Below are positions 17,446-26,077 of a stretch of DNA of 64,000 bases, piece after piece; positions within the stretch are counted from its first letter, which is position 1; the number at the start of each line of letters is the position of its first letter. The translations under genes were made by a program, and so were the position numbers. Origin of the DNA: an uncultured Ruminococcus sp. (GTDB taxonomy: Bacteria; Bacillota; Clostridia; Oscillospirales; Acutalibacteraceae); NCBI GenBank assembly GCA_910585865.1, contig CAJUGO010000002.1, positions 62,001 to 126,000 of the forward strand, in the 5' to 3' direction. The notes under the pieces were generated by a model that was given only the letters and a program-made list of their open reading frames with translations, was not told the DNA's origin and made no database searches.

Positions 17446-19440
17446 TTATTCAGCTGCTTCTTCAGTATCAGCAGAATCCTCATCAGCTTCTACTGCGGGA
17501 GCCTGCTCATCTTCAGAAAGAAGCGCACGCATTGAAAGGCTTACACGCTTCTTGTCAAAGTCAATAGAAGTTATCTTAGCTTCAACAGTTTCGCCTACTG
17601 TAAGAACATCTGCGGGTTTTTCAATTCTCTTGTTGGCAATCTGAGAAATATGAATCAGACCGTCAATACCGGGGATAATGTTGGCAAATGCACCGAAAGT
17701 TGTAAGCCCTACAATTGTTGCATTCACAACAGTTCCTTCAGGATACTGATTTTTAAGAATCTCCCAAGGATTATCCTCTGCATTCTTAAAGCCAAGAGAA
17801 ATCTTCTTTGTTTCTTCGTTGATTTCCTTTATGTAAACATCAACAGTATCGCCTACATTTACAACCTCGCTCGGATGCTTAATATGTGTCCAAGACAACT
17901 CAGAAATGTGAACCATACCAAACACGCCGCCAAGATCAACAAATGCGCCGTAGCTTGTAAGTGATTTAACAACACCTTTATAGCGTTTGCCGATTTCGCA
18001 GTTCTGCCAGAATTCCTCACGCTGGGCAGCTCTCTGCTCCTTTAAAACGCTGCGGATTGAACCAATAGCTCTTCTGCGTCTGCCGTTCTGAGAAACCTCA
18101 ATAAGTCTGAAATCAGCTTCCTGACCTACTAAGTCATCAAGACTTTCATCACGGGTAGCTGTAGCCTGTGAAGCAGGAACAAATATTCTTGAACCATTAT
18201 AAAGTACAATAACGCCGCCCTTAACAGCCTCTATAACCTTACCAGAAAGAATCTCCTGAGAATCTGCTTTCTCTTTGAGTTCTTCCCAACCCTTTTGAGC
18301 GTCTACTCTGCGCTTTGAAAGCATGATAGTGCCTTCCTGATCATTGGTCTTCATAATTAAAAGTTCGATTTCGTCGCCTACACTTACAACATCCTCAGGT
18401 CTTGCATTTGGATCATTTGAAAGTTCAGAAACAGGAATGAAACCTGTCTGCTTTCTGCCTACATCAACCTGAACTTCATTTGGCGCAATGCTCAGTACTG
18501 TGCCCATTACCCTCTCATTTGTATTTAAGTTTTTGAGGGACTCTTCAAGCAACTCCTCAAAAGATTGTTCAAAATTTGTTTCACCGGATTTAATTTCACT
18601 CATTGTATCCAGTACCTCCTTTATTATCCTTGCAGGCGTTGACGCACCCGCAGTTACGCCTATTTTGTCAGCATTATAAACCTTACTGTAATCAAGCTCT
18701 CTTGCTGTTTCAATCAGAACAGTATTCTTGCACTGCTTTTTGCAAATATCAAAAAGCTTCCCTGTATTGGAGCTGTGTCTGTCACCAATTACTATCATAA
18801 AATCAGAGTGCTCGGCAATTATAGCAGCTTCATTTTGTCTAACTTGCGTAGCATTACATATTGTATCAAATATTTTTGCATTTGTACATAGTTTTTTTAT
18901 CTTTTTTATACATTTTTTCCATTCTTGCGTATCAAATGTTGTTTGAGCAACAATTAATATATCTTTATTGTTCTTATTTAGAAGAATAGGTAACAAATTG
19001 TCAATTTCCTGTTCATTATTGAATGTATAACAATCAGTATTGCAATGTCCCATAATTCCGCATACCTCAGGATGATTCTTGTTTCCTGCAATAATTACAA
19101 TGTCGGAACCTGGTTTTGTGTTTGATACTATTTTGTGTATCTTTTTAACAAAGGGACATGTTGCATCCTTGTATTTTATTCCTCTTTTTTCAAGATTATC
19201 AATAACAGAACGTTCAACACCGTGAGATCGAATTACAAGCATTGAATCGTCCTTAATACCGGCAATATCATCGATAGCTTTACATCCGCGCTTTTCAAGT
19301 TCACGCACCATTTCCATATTGTGAATAATAGGACCAAGTGTGCAAACTTTATTGCCCTTTTCAAGCAGTTCATTAACAATATTTATAGCACGGTTTACTC
19401 CAAAACAAAAACCTGCTGAATCAGCCTTTTTTATATTCAC
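17446..19440 (-). CDS. ispH: IspH (HMBPP reductase) fused to ribosomal S1-type RNA-binding protein
   Basis: This 664-residue protein joins two functions. Residues about 1-285 are IspH, the last enzyme of the MEP isoprenoid pathway. Its three Fe-S cysteines are visible in AGFCFGV (C12), DATCPFVKK and TICNATQV, and the substrate histidines in PIIHNMEM and GNKNHPEV. Residues about 300-650 hold four S1 domains, for example SLTSYGAFVDLGGVFGMVHI. The tail is acidic. This fusion is known from clostridia. The start overlaps plsC by 20 bp. The cmk-plsC-ispH-rpsA order matches other Firmicutes. I see no frameshift at the junction. Confidence 0.93.
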   Translation of the reverse strand: MNIKKADSAGFCFGVNRAINIVNELLEKGNKVCTLGPIIHNMEMVRELEKRGCKAIDDIAGIKDDSMLVIRSHGVERSVIDNLEKRGIKYKDATCPFVKKIHKIVSNTKPGSDIVIIAGNKNHPEVCGIMGHCNTDCYTFNNEQEIDNLLPILLNKNNKDILIVAQTTFDTQEWKKCIKKIKKLCTNAKIFDTICNATQVRQNEAAIIAEHSDFMIVIGDRHSSNTGKLFDICKKQCKNTVLIETARELDYSKVYNADKIGVTAGASTPARIIKEVLDTMSEIKSGETNFEQSFEELLEESLKNLNTNERVMGTVLSIAPNEVQVDVGRKQTGFIPVSELSNDPNARPEDVVSVGDEIELLIMKTNDQEGTIMLSKRRVDAQKGWEELKEKADSQEILSGKVIEAVKGGVIVLYNGSRIFVPASQATATRDESLDDLVGQEADFRLIEVSQNGRRRRAIGSIRSVLKEQRAAQREEFWQNCEIGKRYKGVVKSLTSYGAFVDLGGVFGMVHISELSWTHIKHPSEVVNVGDTVDVYIKEINEETKKISLGFKNAEDNPWEILKNQYPEGTVVNATIVGLTTFGAFANIIPGIDGLIHISQIANKRIEKPADVLTVGETVEAKITSIDFDKKRVSLSMRALLSEDEQAPAVEADEDSADTEEAAE

Positions 19441-20056
19441 TTAAATCGTGCTCCCTCATATTTCTGATTTCATCCATAATTCTGTTTGATGCATTTTTTA
19501 ATTGTCCTCTGCCGCCGTCTACAGTAAGACCCAGTTCATCCGGAGTAAGTGGTCTGCCAAAATGTATTACCCGCTTTGCAAACAAATGCTTTGGATCGCC
19601 AATAACCGTAATGCAGGCAGGGATTACAGCAACCTGCATTTGCTGGGCAACAAGTGCACATCCGCTTCGCGGTCGCATTAAGTCACCTGTTTTTGTACGT
19701 CCGCCCTCAATAAAAATAGTCATTATCTCACCTTCTCGGATCAGATCCGAACCTGTTTTTATTGCCGCACCGTCACCTGCTCCCCGTTCTACAGGAAAAG
19801 CTCCTAATGCGCGAATTAACGCACCAAAGAATTTATTTTTAAATAGTTCTGCCTTAGCCATAAAAAATAATCTTCGTCTCTTTTGAGAAAGTCCTAACAA
19901 AACAGGATCGGAATATGAAAGGTGGTTGCTAGCAATAATAAATCCTCCCTTTTCAGGAAGAGGAAACTCATTAACTATTTTATATCTGTAACAAAGCTTA
20001 AATAAAGGTCTGCATACAGCTTTTCCAAAATAATATAATGCCTTTGACTGACCCAT
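19421..20056 (-). CDS. plsC: 1-acyl-sn-glycerol-3-phosphate acyltransferase
   Basis: This is a 211-residue acyltransferase that makes phosphatidic acid from lysophosphatidic acid at the membrane. The catalytic HX4D motif is NHLSYSDP (H45, D50). The second block is FIEGGRTKTGDLMRPRSG, a variant of the usual FPEGTRS. It overlaps cmk by 1 bp and ispH by 20 bp, so all three are co-translated. Confidence 0.92.
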   Translation of the reverse strand: MGQSKALYYFGKAVCRPLFKLCYRYKIVNEFPLPEKGGFIIASNHLSYSDPVLLGLSQKRRRLFFMAKAELFKNKFFGALIRALGAFPVERGAGDGAAIKTGSDLIREGEIMTIFIEGGRTKTGDLMRPRSGCALVAQQMQVAVIPACITVIGDPKHLFAKRVIHFGRPLTPDELGLTVDGGRGQLKNASNRIMDEIRNMREHDLSEYKKG

Positions 20057-20733
20057 TATATCCTCTCCTTTATGACAGAGATAATCTTATTAACCGACTG
20101 TTCAAAGTCCAGTTCGGTTGTATCTACTGTTATGCATCCCTCAGCAGGTTTGAGCGGAGACACATCGCGGTGTGAATCATTATAATCACGCGTTATAACG
20201 TCGTTTAAAATATCCTCGTATTTTACATCCATTCCTTTATCACAAAGTTCTTTATAACGTCTTGAAGCTCTTGCATCAGGAGACGCAGTCAGAAAGATTT
20301 TTACATCGGCACCCGGTAATACAACAGTTCCGATATCACGTCCGTCCATAATTACATTATTTTTATACGCAATATCACGCTGTAAATCAAGCAAAAATTC
20401 TCTGACAGACGGTACTGCAGAAATTTTAGAAGCCATCATTGACGCCTCAGGTGTACGTATTAAACCTGACACATCTTCTCCGTTAAGCAAAACAATCTGT
20501 TCACCCTTATCATTGAATTTCAGCTCAACTGTAATATTCGCCAAAAGGCTGCTGACATCCTCCGATTCTGCAGGTTCAATATCGGATCTGCTTGCAGCAA
20601 GTCCGATTGCACGGTACAGTGCCCCTGTATCTACATAAATAAAATTAAGCTCCTTTGCGGCTCTGCGCGCTATTGTAGATTTTCCTGCACCAGCAGGACC
20701 ATCCAAAGCAATTGCTAGTGACATTTGTTTCAT
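20056..20733 (-). CDS. cmk: Cytidylate kinase
   Basis: This is a 225-residue CMP/dCMP kinase. It has the P-loop DGPAGAGKST at residues 11-20, YVDTGALYRAIG near 33-45, the motif MDGRDIGTVVLPGADVKIFLTA in its middle, and the lid region RASRRYKEL. It is cytoplasmic. It lies in the conserved cmk-plsC-ispH block and is preceded by a HAD-family gene 21 bp upstream. Confidence 0.95.
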   Translation of the reverse strand: MKQMSLAIALDGPAGAGKSTIARRAAKELNFIYVDTGALYRAIGLAASRSDIEPAESEDVSSLLANITVELKFNDKGEQIVLLNGEDVSGLIRTPEASMMASKISAVPSVREFLLDLQRDIAYKNNVIMDGRDIGTVVLPGADVKIFLTASPDARASRRYKELCDKGMDVKYEDILNDVITRDYNDSHRDVSPLKPAEGCITVDTTELDFEQSVNKIISVIKERI

Positions 20734-20754
20734 CCTTTCTACAGTACTGACAAA

Positions 20755-21381
20755 TCAGCAATTTATCTGATAGAGATTTTCAAAAATACTATCTCTGCAT
20801 CTTTTTAAAAGTTCCGGTGATTGGTGCCCGCAGGTTAATAATGCACAATCAGCACCCAAAGTTTTAGCCATATTACTGTCGTATACCGTATCACCAATAA
20901 ATAATATCTTAGACTTACTTAAGTTATAATTTTCAATATATCTCTTTGCACGGCAGACTTTATCGCCCGAAAGCATATCATCCGCTCCTAAAATTTTGTC
21001 AAAATATTCACATATCATAAATCTATTCATATATTGTTCAATTACACCGGTTGCTGAAGATGATAAAATAACTTGTCTGCTTCCTTGCTCTTTAAATTCC
21101 TGCAGCTTGTCCAACACACCTTCATGCAGAGATAAATCTTCTGAATACAAATTATAATAATGACCAAAATCATTTGCGAGAATTTCAAAAGGGTGTACAT
21201 TTAAATCAAATATCTTTTTATAAAGGTTTATTACAGATGTATCTATATTTTTTCGGTATATCTCAGCTGTTATTTTATCATACCCATATTTTTCCAGAAC
21301 AGAATTTAGAGATTTGACTGCTATATCCAGGTCATCTACAATAGTACCGTTCCAATCCCAAAACACAATTTCATATTTCAT
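20755..21381 (-). CDS. HAD-superfamily hydrolase with DxN catalytic motif
   Basis: This is a 208-residue Gph-like HAD protein. Motif I reads FWDWNGTIVDD, with the nucleophile D9. The second acid of the usual DxD is Asn here. Motif II is ILSSSATG, motif III includes the lysine of SGDKVCRAK, and motif IV is LFIGDTVYDSNMAKTLGAD. A cap domain of helices sits between motifs I and II. The substrate is unknown; small phosphorylated metabolites are usual. It lies between the flavoprotein gene and cmk, likely in one transcript. Confidence 0.82.
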   Translation of the reverse strand: MKYEIVFWDWNGTIVDDLDIAVKSLNSVLEKYGYDKITAEIYRKNIDTSVINLYKKIFDLNVHPFEILANDFGHYYNLYSEDLSLHEGVLDKLQEFKEQGSRQVILSSSATGVIEQYMNRFMICEYFDKILGADDMLSGDKVCRAKRYIENYNLSKSKILFIGDTVYDSNMAKTLGADCALLTCGHQSPELLKRCRDSIFENLYQINC

Positions 21382-21421
21382 CGTTTTTCCCCAATAGACT
21401 AACTAAAATTAAGAAATCAAC

Positions 21422-22660
21422 CTATAAATAAGAAGCATTTTCACCGGCGAGTCTGCCCGTACTCCATGCAATCTGAAGATTAAAACCGCCTGTATACGCA
21501 TCACAGTCTATTACTTCCCCTGCAAAATAGAGACCACATACCAACTTGCTTTCCATAGTCTTTGGATTTATTTCCGAAGTTTTCACTCCGCCTGAGGTAA
21601 TAATTGCTTCCTCAATTGGTCTGAAACCGCTTATGTCAATTGTAAATTCCTTTAAAATTTCACATAGCCTTCTGCGCTCTTCCCTTGATATTACATTGCA
21701 TTTTTTATCAAAGGGCACATTCCAAAGCTTTAAAACCGGAATAATTATTTTTCGCGGAAGAAGTTTTGAAAATGAATTTGAAATATCCTTATTTGCATTT
21801 TCTTTAAATATTTTTTGCAGTCTTTTATCAAGCTGTTCATAACTTAATGCCGGTTTTAAGTCTAATACTGCACAGTACTTGTCCTTTTTTATATCTCGGA
21901 TATGAGAGCTTGCAGACAGAATTAAAGGACCGCTCATTCCAAAATGGGTAAAAAGCATTTCTCCAAAATCACTGAAAACAGTTTTTCGACTGTTTATATC
22001 AATTATCTTAAGAGCAACATTTTTAAGTGCAAGTCCCTGCATGTCTCTGCAACAGGGATTTTCGCTTGCAAGCGGTACAAGCGAGGGTTTCAAATCTGTT
22101 ACAGTATGTCCCGCCTGTTTCGCAAAAGTATAACCGTCTCCTGTTGATCCCGTCAGCGGATAGCTTTTGCCTCCGCAGCAGATTATTACACTATCAGCAT
22201 AAAAAGTATTACCTAAACATTTCACACCAATTGCAGCACTATCTTCTATAATTAACTCAATCGCAGTATCCTCAATAATGTTACAACCGTTATTTACTGC
22301 AAAATTATACATAGTATCAACCACATCAACAGCTCTGTCAGAAACAGGAAAAACACGGTTGCCCCGTTCTGTCTTAGTTTTAAGTCCATGTGTCTCAAAA
22401 AAATCAATAACATCACATGGTGTAAAATTATTTATTGCTGAATATAAAAATCTGCCGTTGACGGGAACATTATTTATAAAAGTCTGCACATCACAATTGT
22501 TGGCAAGGTTGCATCTGCCCTTGCCTGTAATCATTATTTTTCGTCCGACGCGCTTGTTCTTCTCTATTATTGTTACAGAAGCACCGAGCATTGCAGCGGT
22601 TCCCCCGGCCATAAGCCCTGCAGCTCCGGCTCCAATTACCAATATCTTTTTATTTACCAT
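21422..22660 (-). CDS. BaiN/HI0933-family flavoprotein
   Basis: This is a 412-residue FAD-dependent oxidoreductase. The N-terminal Rossmann motif is VIGAGAAGLMAGGTAA, followed by GRKIMITGKGRCNLAN. The C-terminal family signature is GLYFAGEVIDCDAYTGGFN, then LQIAWSTG. The family is widespread and mostly uncharacterised; a relative has been tied to bile acid metabolism, but most members sit in housekeeping contexts as here. The gene overlaps the RpiR regulator by 11 bp. Confidence 0.88.
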   Translation of the reverse strand: MVNKKILVIGAGAAGLMAGGTAAMLGASVTIIEKNKRVGRKIMITGKGRCNLANNCDVQTFINNVPVNGRFLYSAINNFTPCDVIDFFETHGLKTKTERGNRVFPVSDRAVDVVDTMYNFAVNNGCNIIEDTAIELIIEDSAAIGVKCLGNTFYADSVIICCGGKSYPLTGSTGDGYTFAKQAGHTVTDLKPSLVPLASENPCCRDMQGLALKNVALKIIDINSRKTVFSDFGEMLFTHFGMSGPLILSASSHIRDIKKDKYCAVLDLKPALSYEQLDKRLQKIFKENANKDISNSFSKLLPRKIIIPVLKLWNVPFDKKCNVISREERRRLCEILKEFTIDISGFRPIEEAIITSGGVKTSEINPKTMESKLVCGLYFAGEVIDCDAYTGGFNLQIAWSTGRLAGENASYL

Positions 22661-23546
22661 CTTTTTTCAGATTCCCTTTTGACTCACCATCATGATTTGC
22701 ATAAACTCCTTCTCGGTTCCACACAAGTTCAAGCTGACGAAAAGTGTCGGAAACCTCGTCTTTTTTCTTGAGAACCGTTGCAACAATGAGAGCATTAATA
22801 AGGCTTAACGGCGCTACAAGCGAATCAACTATTGAAGCCATATCACTGCGTGCAATTAATATTGAATCGGCACTTTCAACAAGAGGAGAAGCCATACTGT
22901 CAGTTATTGCAATTGCATGGGCACCTCTTGAACGGGCAAAATCCATAGCCTCAACAGCCATTGAGCTGTATCGCGGGAAAGAAATACCTATCATTACATC
23001 CTTATCAGTAATTCTGAAAATATGTTCATAGGTTCCTGTATGGCTTCCGCTTGTTATTACACGCACATTGCCAAAAACAAGTTCAAAATAATAACCTAAA
23101 AAATTAGCAATCGCTGCTGTTGAACGTACACCGAAGATATAAATGCGTTCGGCACTGCATATAGCTTCAACTGCATGATTAAAGTCTTCATGTGAAGTCT
23201 CATCAATTGTTCTACGAATTTTTTCTATATCCTGATTAAGCACACTGTCAAGTACATTGTCATTTCCGATACGGGTTGATGTTACTTCTATACGCTGCAC
23301 GGAAGTCAGCTTATTTCGTATCATCTCCTGCATTGCTTTCTGAAGCTTCGGATATCCGTCATAGCCAAGCTCAGTTGCAAATCTTACTACTGTGCTCTCT
23401 GAAACTCCAACGGTTTCTCCAAGCTTTGAGGCCGTCATAAATGCGGCCTTGTCATAATGTTCTTCTATATATAATGCAATTCTTTTTTGTCCTTTTGAAA
23501 AAGAATTCATCATTAAATCAATTCTTGTTAATAAATGAGTAATCAT
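22650..23546 (-). CDS. MurR/RpiR-family transcriptional regulator
   Basis: This is a 298-residue regulator with an N-terminal RpiR-type helix-turn-helix (SKGQKRIALYIEEHY, then VGVSESTVVRFATELGYDGY) and a C-terminal SIS domain (residues about 125-265, RIYIFGVRSTAAIANFLG) that should bind a phosphosugar. It is the first gene of its transcript, divergent from hisH across a 200-bp gap. No sugar-catabolic genes adjoin it, so its ligand cannot be inferred from the neighbourhood. Confidence 0.9.
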   Translation of the reverse strand: MITHLLTRIDLMMNSFSKGQKRIALYIEEHYDKAAFMTASKLGETVGVSESTVVRFATELGYDGYPKLQKAMQEMIRNKLTSVQRIEVTSTRIGNDNVLDSVLNQDIEKIRRTIDETSHEDFNHAVEAICSAERIYIFGVRSTAAIANFLGYYFELVFGNVRVITSGSHTGTYEHIFRITDKDVMIGISFPRYSSMAVEAMDFARSRGAHAIAITDSMASPLVESADSILIARSDMASIVDSLVAPLSLINALIVATVLKKKDEVSDTFRQLELVWNREGVYANHDGESKGNLKKDGK

Positions 23547-23669
23547 TGTTATTATACCCCTGCTTGAAATACAATTTTATCTAATTTATTTTATCACAAC
23601 CACTTATATAATTCAATAACAGAAGAGCTAAAATTTTTTATAAGGTTTGCAGATGTATGTCGCTTTATG

Positions 23670-23698
23670 TTGCAAAAGATATTTACTTATGCTAAACT
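23670..23698 (+). promoter_or_regulatory. Candidate sigma-A promoter for hisHF
   Basis: TTGCAA (23670-23675) and TAAACT (23693-23698) are separated by 17 bases, about 64 bases before the hisH start. The match is fair. No T-box or his leader peptide is apparent in the short leader. Confidence 0.45.
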
Positions 23699-23761
23699 AA
23701 AGTATGTCCCAATATCATACGATATAAATTTAAAGCAATCATTGATATGGAGTTGAGAGTT

Positions 23762-24385
23762 ATGATTTCAATTATAGACTACGGTGCAGGCAATATTCAA
23801 AGCGTTTACAAAGCTATGAATTTTATTGGATGTGACTGTGTCATCACAAGAGATAAAAATATTATTATGAACTCAGACGGCGCTATTTTACCCGGAGTAG
23901 GTTCTTTTGGCGATACAATGGATACAATGACATCATACGGTATAAATAATACTGTAACAGATTATATAAATAGCGGAAAACCTTTTTTGGGAATATGTCT
24001 CGGATTGCAGCTTTTATTTCCAAAAAGTGAAGAAAGTCCAAATGCCAGCGGTTTGTCTGTATTTGACGGAACAATAACAAAAATACCATCCGGTCAAGGA
24101 TATAAGATTCCTCATATAGGCTGGAACAGCATTGAAATAAAAAAAGGAAGCCGAATTTTTAAGGACATAGAAAACAATTCATATGTTTACTTTGTACACT
24201 CTTACTATTTAAATGCAGCTGATAAAGATATTGTTGCAGCACAAACTCAGTATGGCGTGACTATTGATGCTGCCATTGAGAAAAATAATGTATTTGCAAC
24301 ACAGTTTCATCCTGAAAAAAGCGGTGAAACAGGACTTAAAATACTTCGCAATTTCGCTGATATTGTTAAAGGCGGGGAGGATTAA
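23762..24385 (+). CDS. hisH: Imidazole glycerol phosphate synthase, glutaminase subunit
   Basis: This is a 207-residue class I glutamine amidotransferase that feeds ammonia to HisF in histidine synthesis. The nucleophile is in FLGICLGLQLL (C79), and the His-Glu pair is in QFHPEKSG near 187. I start it at ATG 23762 (MISIIDYGAGN), the family norm, rather than five codons upstream at 23747. hisF follows after 3 bp. These are the only plus-strand genes in the window, and no other his gene is nearby. Confidence 0.94.
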   Translation: MISIIDYGAGNIQSVYKAMNFIGCDCVITRDKNIIMNSDGAILPGVGSFGDTMDTMTSYGINNTVTDYINSGKPFLGICLGLQLLFPKSEESPNASGLSVFDGTITKIPSGQGYKIPHIGWNSIEIKKGSRIFKDIENNSYVYFVHSYYLNAADKDIVAAQTQYGVTIDAAIEKNNVFATQFHPEKSGETGLKILRNFADIVKGGED

Positions 24386-24388
24386 AAT

Positions 24389-25144
24389 ATGTATGCAAAA
24401 AGAATAATACCCTGCCTTGATGTAAAAAACGGCAGAGTGGTTAAAGGCATGAGCTTTGTTAATCTTGTAGATGCAGGAGACCCTGTTGAATGTGCAAAAC
24501 AGTATGATAAACAGGGTGCTGATGAACTCGTATTTCTTGATATAACAGCATCGAGCGATTCGCGAAACATCACACTAGATATGGTAGAAAAGGTCGCTGA
24601 TTCAATATTTATACCATTTACGGTAGGCGGCGGAATAAGAAGTGTTGATGATTTTAACGCATTATTAAGAGCCGGAGCAGACAAGGTGTCCGTTAATTCA
24701 GCAGCCGTTCTCCGACCTGAACTTATCAGTGAAGCTGCTTATAAATTCGGCAGCCAGTGTGTTGTTGCGGCAATAGATGCAAAGCGCAATAAGAGCGGCT
24801 GGGAAGTTTATGTTAACGGCGGACGAAAACCTGTAGGTCTTGACGCTGTAGAATGGGCTGTTAAGTGTGAAAAACTCGGTGCAGGCGAAATATTGCTGAC
24901 AAGCATGGATGAGGACGGACAAAAAAACGGATATGATATTGAACTTACAAAAGCAGTATCTGAGAAGGTTAATATACCTGTTATTGCCAGCGGCGGTGCA
25001 GGAGCACTCGAACACTTTTATGACGCCTTTACTTTAGGCAAGGCAGACGCAGTGCTTGCCGCATCACTGTTTCACTTCGGTGAGATTCCGATTCCTCAGC
25101 TAAAAAATTATTTAAATAATCTTAATATTTCCGTACGGATTTAA
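24389..25144 (+). CDS. hisF: Imidazole glycerol phosphate synthase, cyclase subunit
   Basis: This is a 251-residue TIM-barrel enzyme that forms imidazole glycerol phosphate and AICAR. The catalytic aspartates are present at the standard places: D11 in PCLDVKNG and D130 in AAIDAKR. The phosphate-binding loops (VGGGIRS, ASGGAGA) are intact. It appears to be a normal histidine-pathway HisF. It ends just before a bidirectional terminator. Confidence 0.95.
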   Translation: MYAKRIIPCLDVKNGRVVKGMSFVNLVDAGDPVECAKQYDKQGADELVFLDITASSDSRNITLDMVEKVADSIFIPFTVGGGIRSVDDFNALLRAGADKVSVNSAAVLRPELISEAAYKFGSQCVVAAIDAKRNKSGWEVYVNGGRKPVGLDAVEWAVKCEKLGAGEILLTSMDEDGQKNGYDIELTKAVSEKVNIPVIASGGAGALEHFYDAFTLGKADAVLAASLFHFGEIPIPQLKNYLNNLNISVRI

Positions 25145-25186
25145 TAATATTTCCCCCACTATTAATAATCATATTATAAAATGCAA

Positions 25187-25221
25187 AAATAACCGATTCT
25201 GTAAAAAGAATCGGTTATTTT
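25187..25221. terminator. Bidirectional terminator between hisF and the sseB-like gene
   Basis: The stem AACCGATTCT / AGAATCGGTT, with A-tracts on one side and T-tracts on the other, can stop both the plus-strand hisHF and the minus-strand sseB-like transcripts that converge here. Confidence 0.85.
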
Positions 25222-25239
25222 AATGGGTTCAATAGAATT

Positions 25240-26058
25240 TTAATTTTCTTTTTTATAGAACGGTTCAACACCTTTTACTGCATTTCTTCCGAATTCGAGA
25301 GAATAAGGCATCATTGATAACTGAATTTCATCATCAAGAAAGGGCTTTGACACTGAACTTATAGCATCAAATGTGCTTTCCATATCTCCGTAAAAATCAA
25401 CCACAATGAGATAGCTCTTTTGGTTATTCTGCTCCATCATTCTGAGATAAGCAGCATTGACCGTTTCCTCAGTACTGAAATGATTAATTAGCGCTGCCAT
25501 TAAATCAATCGGGTATTCCTTAGGTTCACCAAGCTGTACCTTTGTTCCCGGAGCAATCTGCTGATTCTTCATTTTTGCAAAATCTCTCTGCTGTTTGAAA
25601 GTATGCACCATTTGCTTAGGAAATGTTACACTCTTGCCAAACGGATTAATAACAAATCCAAGCACTCCTGCTTTGGGATCCATCACCATTTGTGCAATAC
25701 TGTCAAAGTCTGTAACCACCTTATTTGCCGTCTTGGTATCATTCCACTTGTACAACTCATCAATATCTGTAAATATTCCAAAAAACTTTTCTTTATTATT
25801 ATTCTCCAAAAGTCTGAACTGTACCTGCGTAGCCTGCTGCATTACTGTCTGTCCGTTCTGAGTTCTTGCCTCAGTTGTTGGAGTTACTTTTGCAGGCAAA
25901 ATAAATTTTGCATTCATAACCGCATTAACCATTGCATTTATGTTTTCCGGGGTACCATCCTGCTGCATCTTTTCGATTGCCGAAATAAGCTCCGGGTTTT
26001 TAATTTGCTCAGCAGGCACCTTGCTGCCTTCCATTTTTACTCCGTTTAATTCACTCAT
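25240..26058 (-). CDS. SseB-family protein
   Basis: This is a 272-residue soluble protein with an SseB-type N-terminal domain (residues about 20-130, FGIFTDIDELYKW) and an SseB C-terminal-type domain (about 150-270, APGTKVQLGEPKEYP). SseB was named for enhanced serine sensitivity in E. coli; its molecular role is not settled. It is 19 bp downstream of the amylase gene, possibly on the same transcript, and ends at the bidirectional terminator. Confidence 0.75.
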   Translation of the reverse strand: MSELNGVKMEGSKVPAEQIKNPELISAIEKMQQDGTPENINAMVNAVMNAKFILPAKVTPTTEARTQNGQTVMQQATQVQFRLLENNNKEKFFGIFTDIDELYKWNDTKTANKVVTDFDSIAQMVMDPKAGVLGFVINPFGKSVTFPKQMVHTFKQQRDFAKMKNQQIAPGTKVQLGEPKEYPIDLMAALINHFSTEETVNAAYLRMMEQNNQKSYLIVVDFYGDMESTFDAISSVSKPFLDDEIQLSMMPYSLEFGRNAVKGVEPFYKKEN

Positions 26059-26077
26059 TTATAAATCCTCCGTTTAA

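Noticed and set aside
23547..23746. T-box or histidine leader before hisH
   Set aside because: The gap is too short, and no T-box core, His codon run or terminator hairpin is present.
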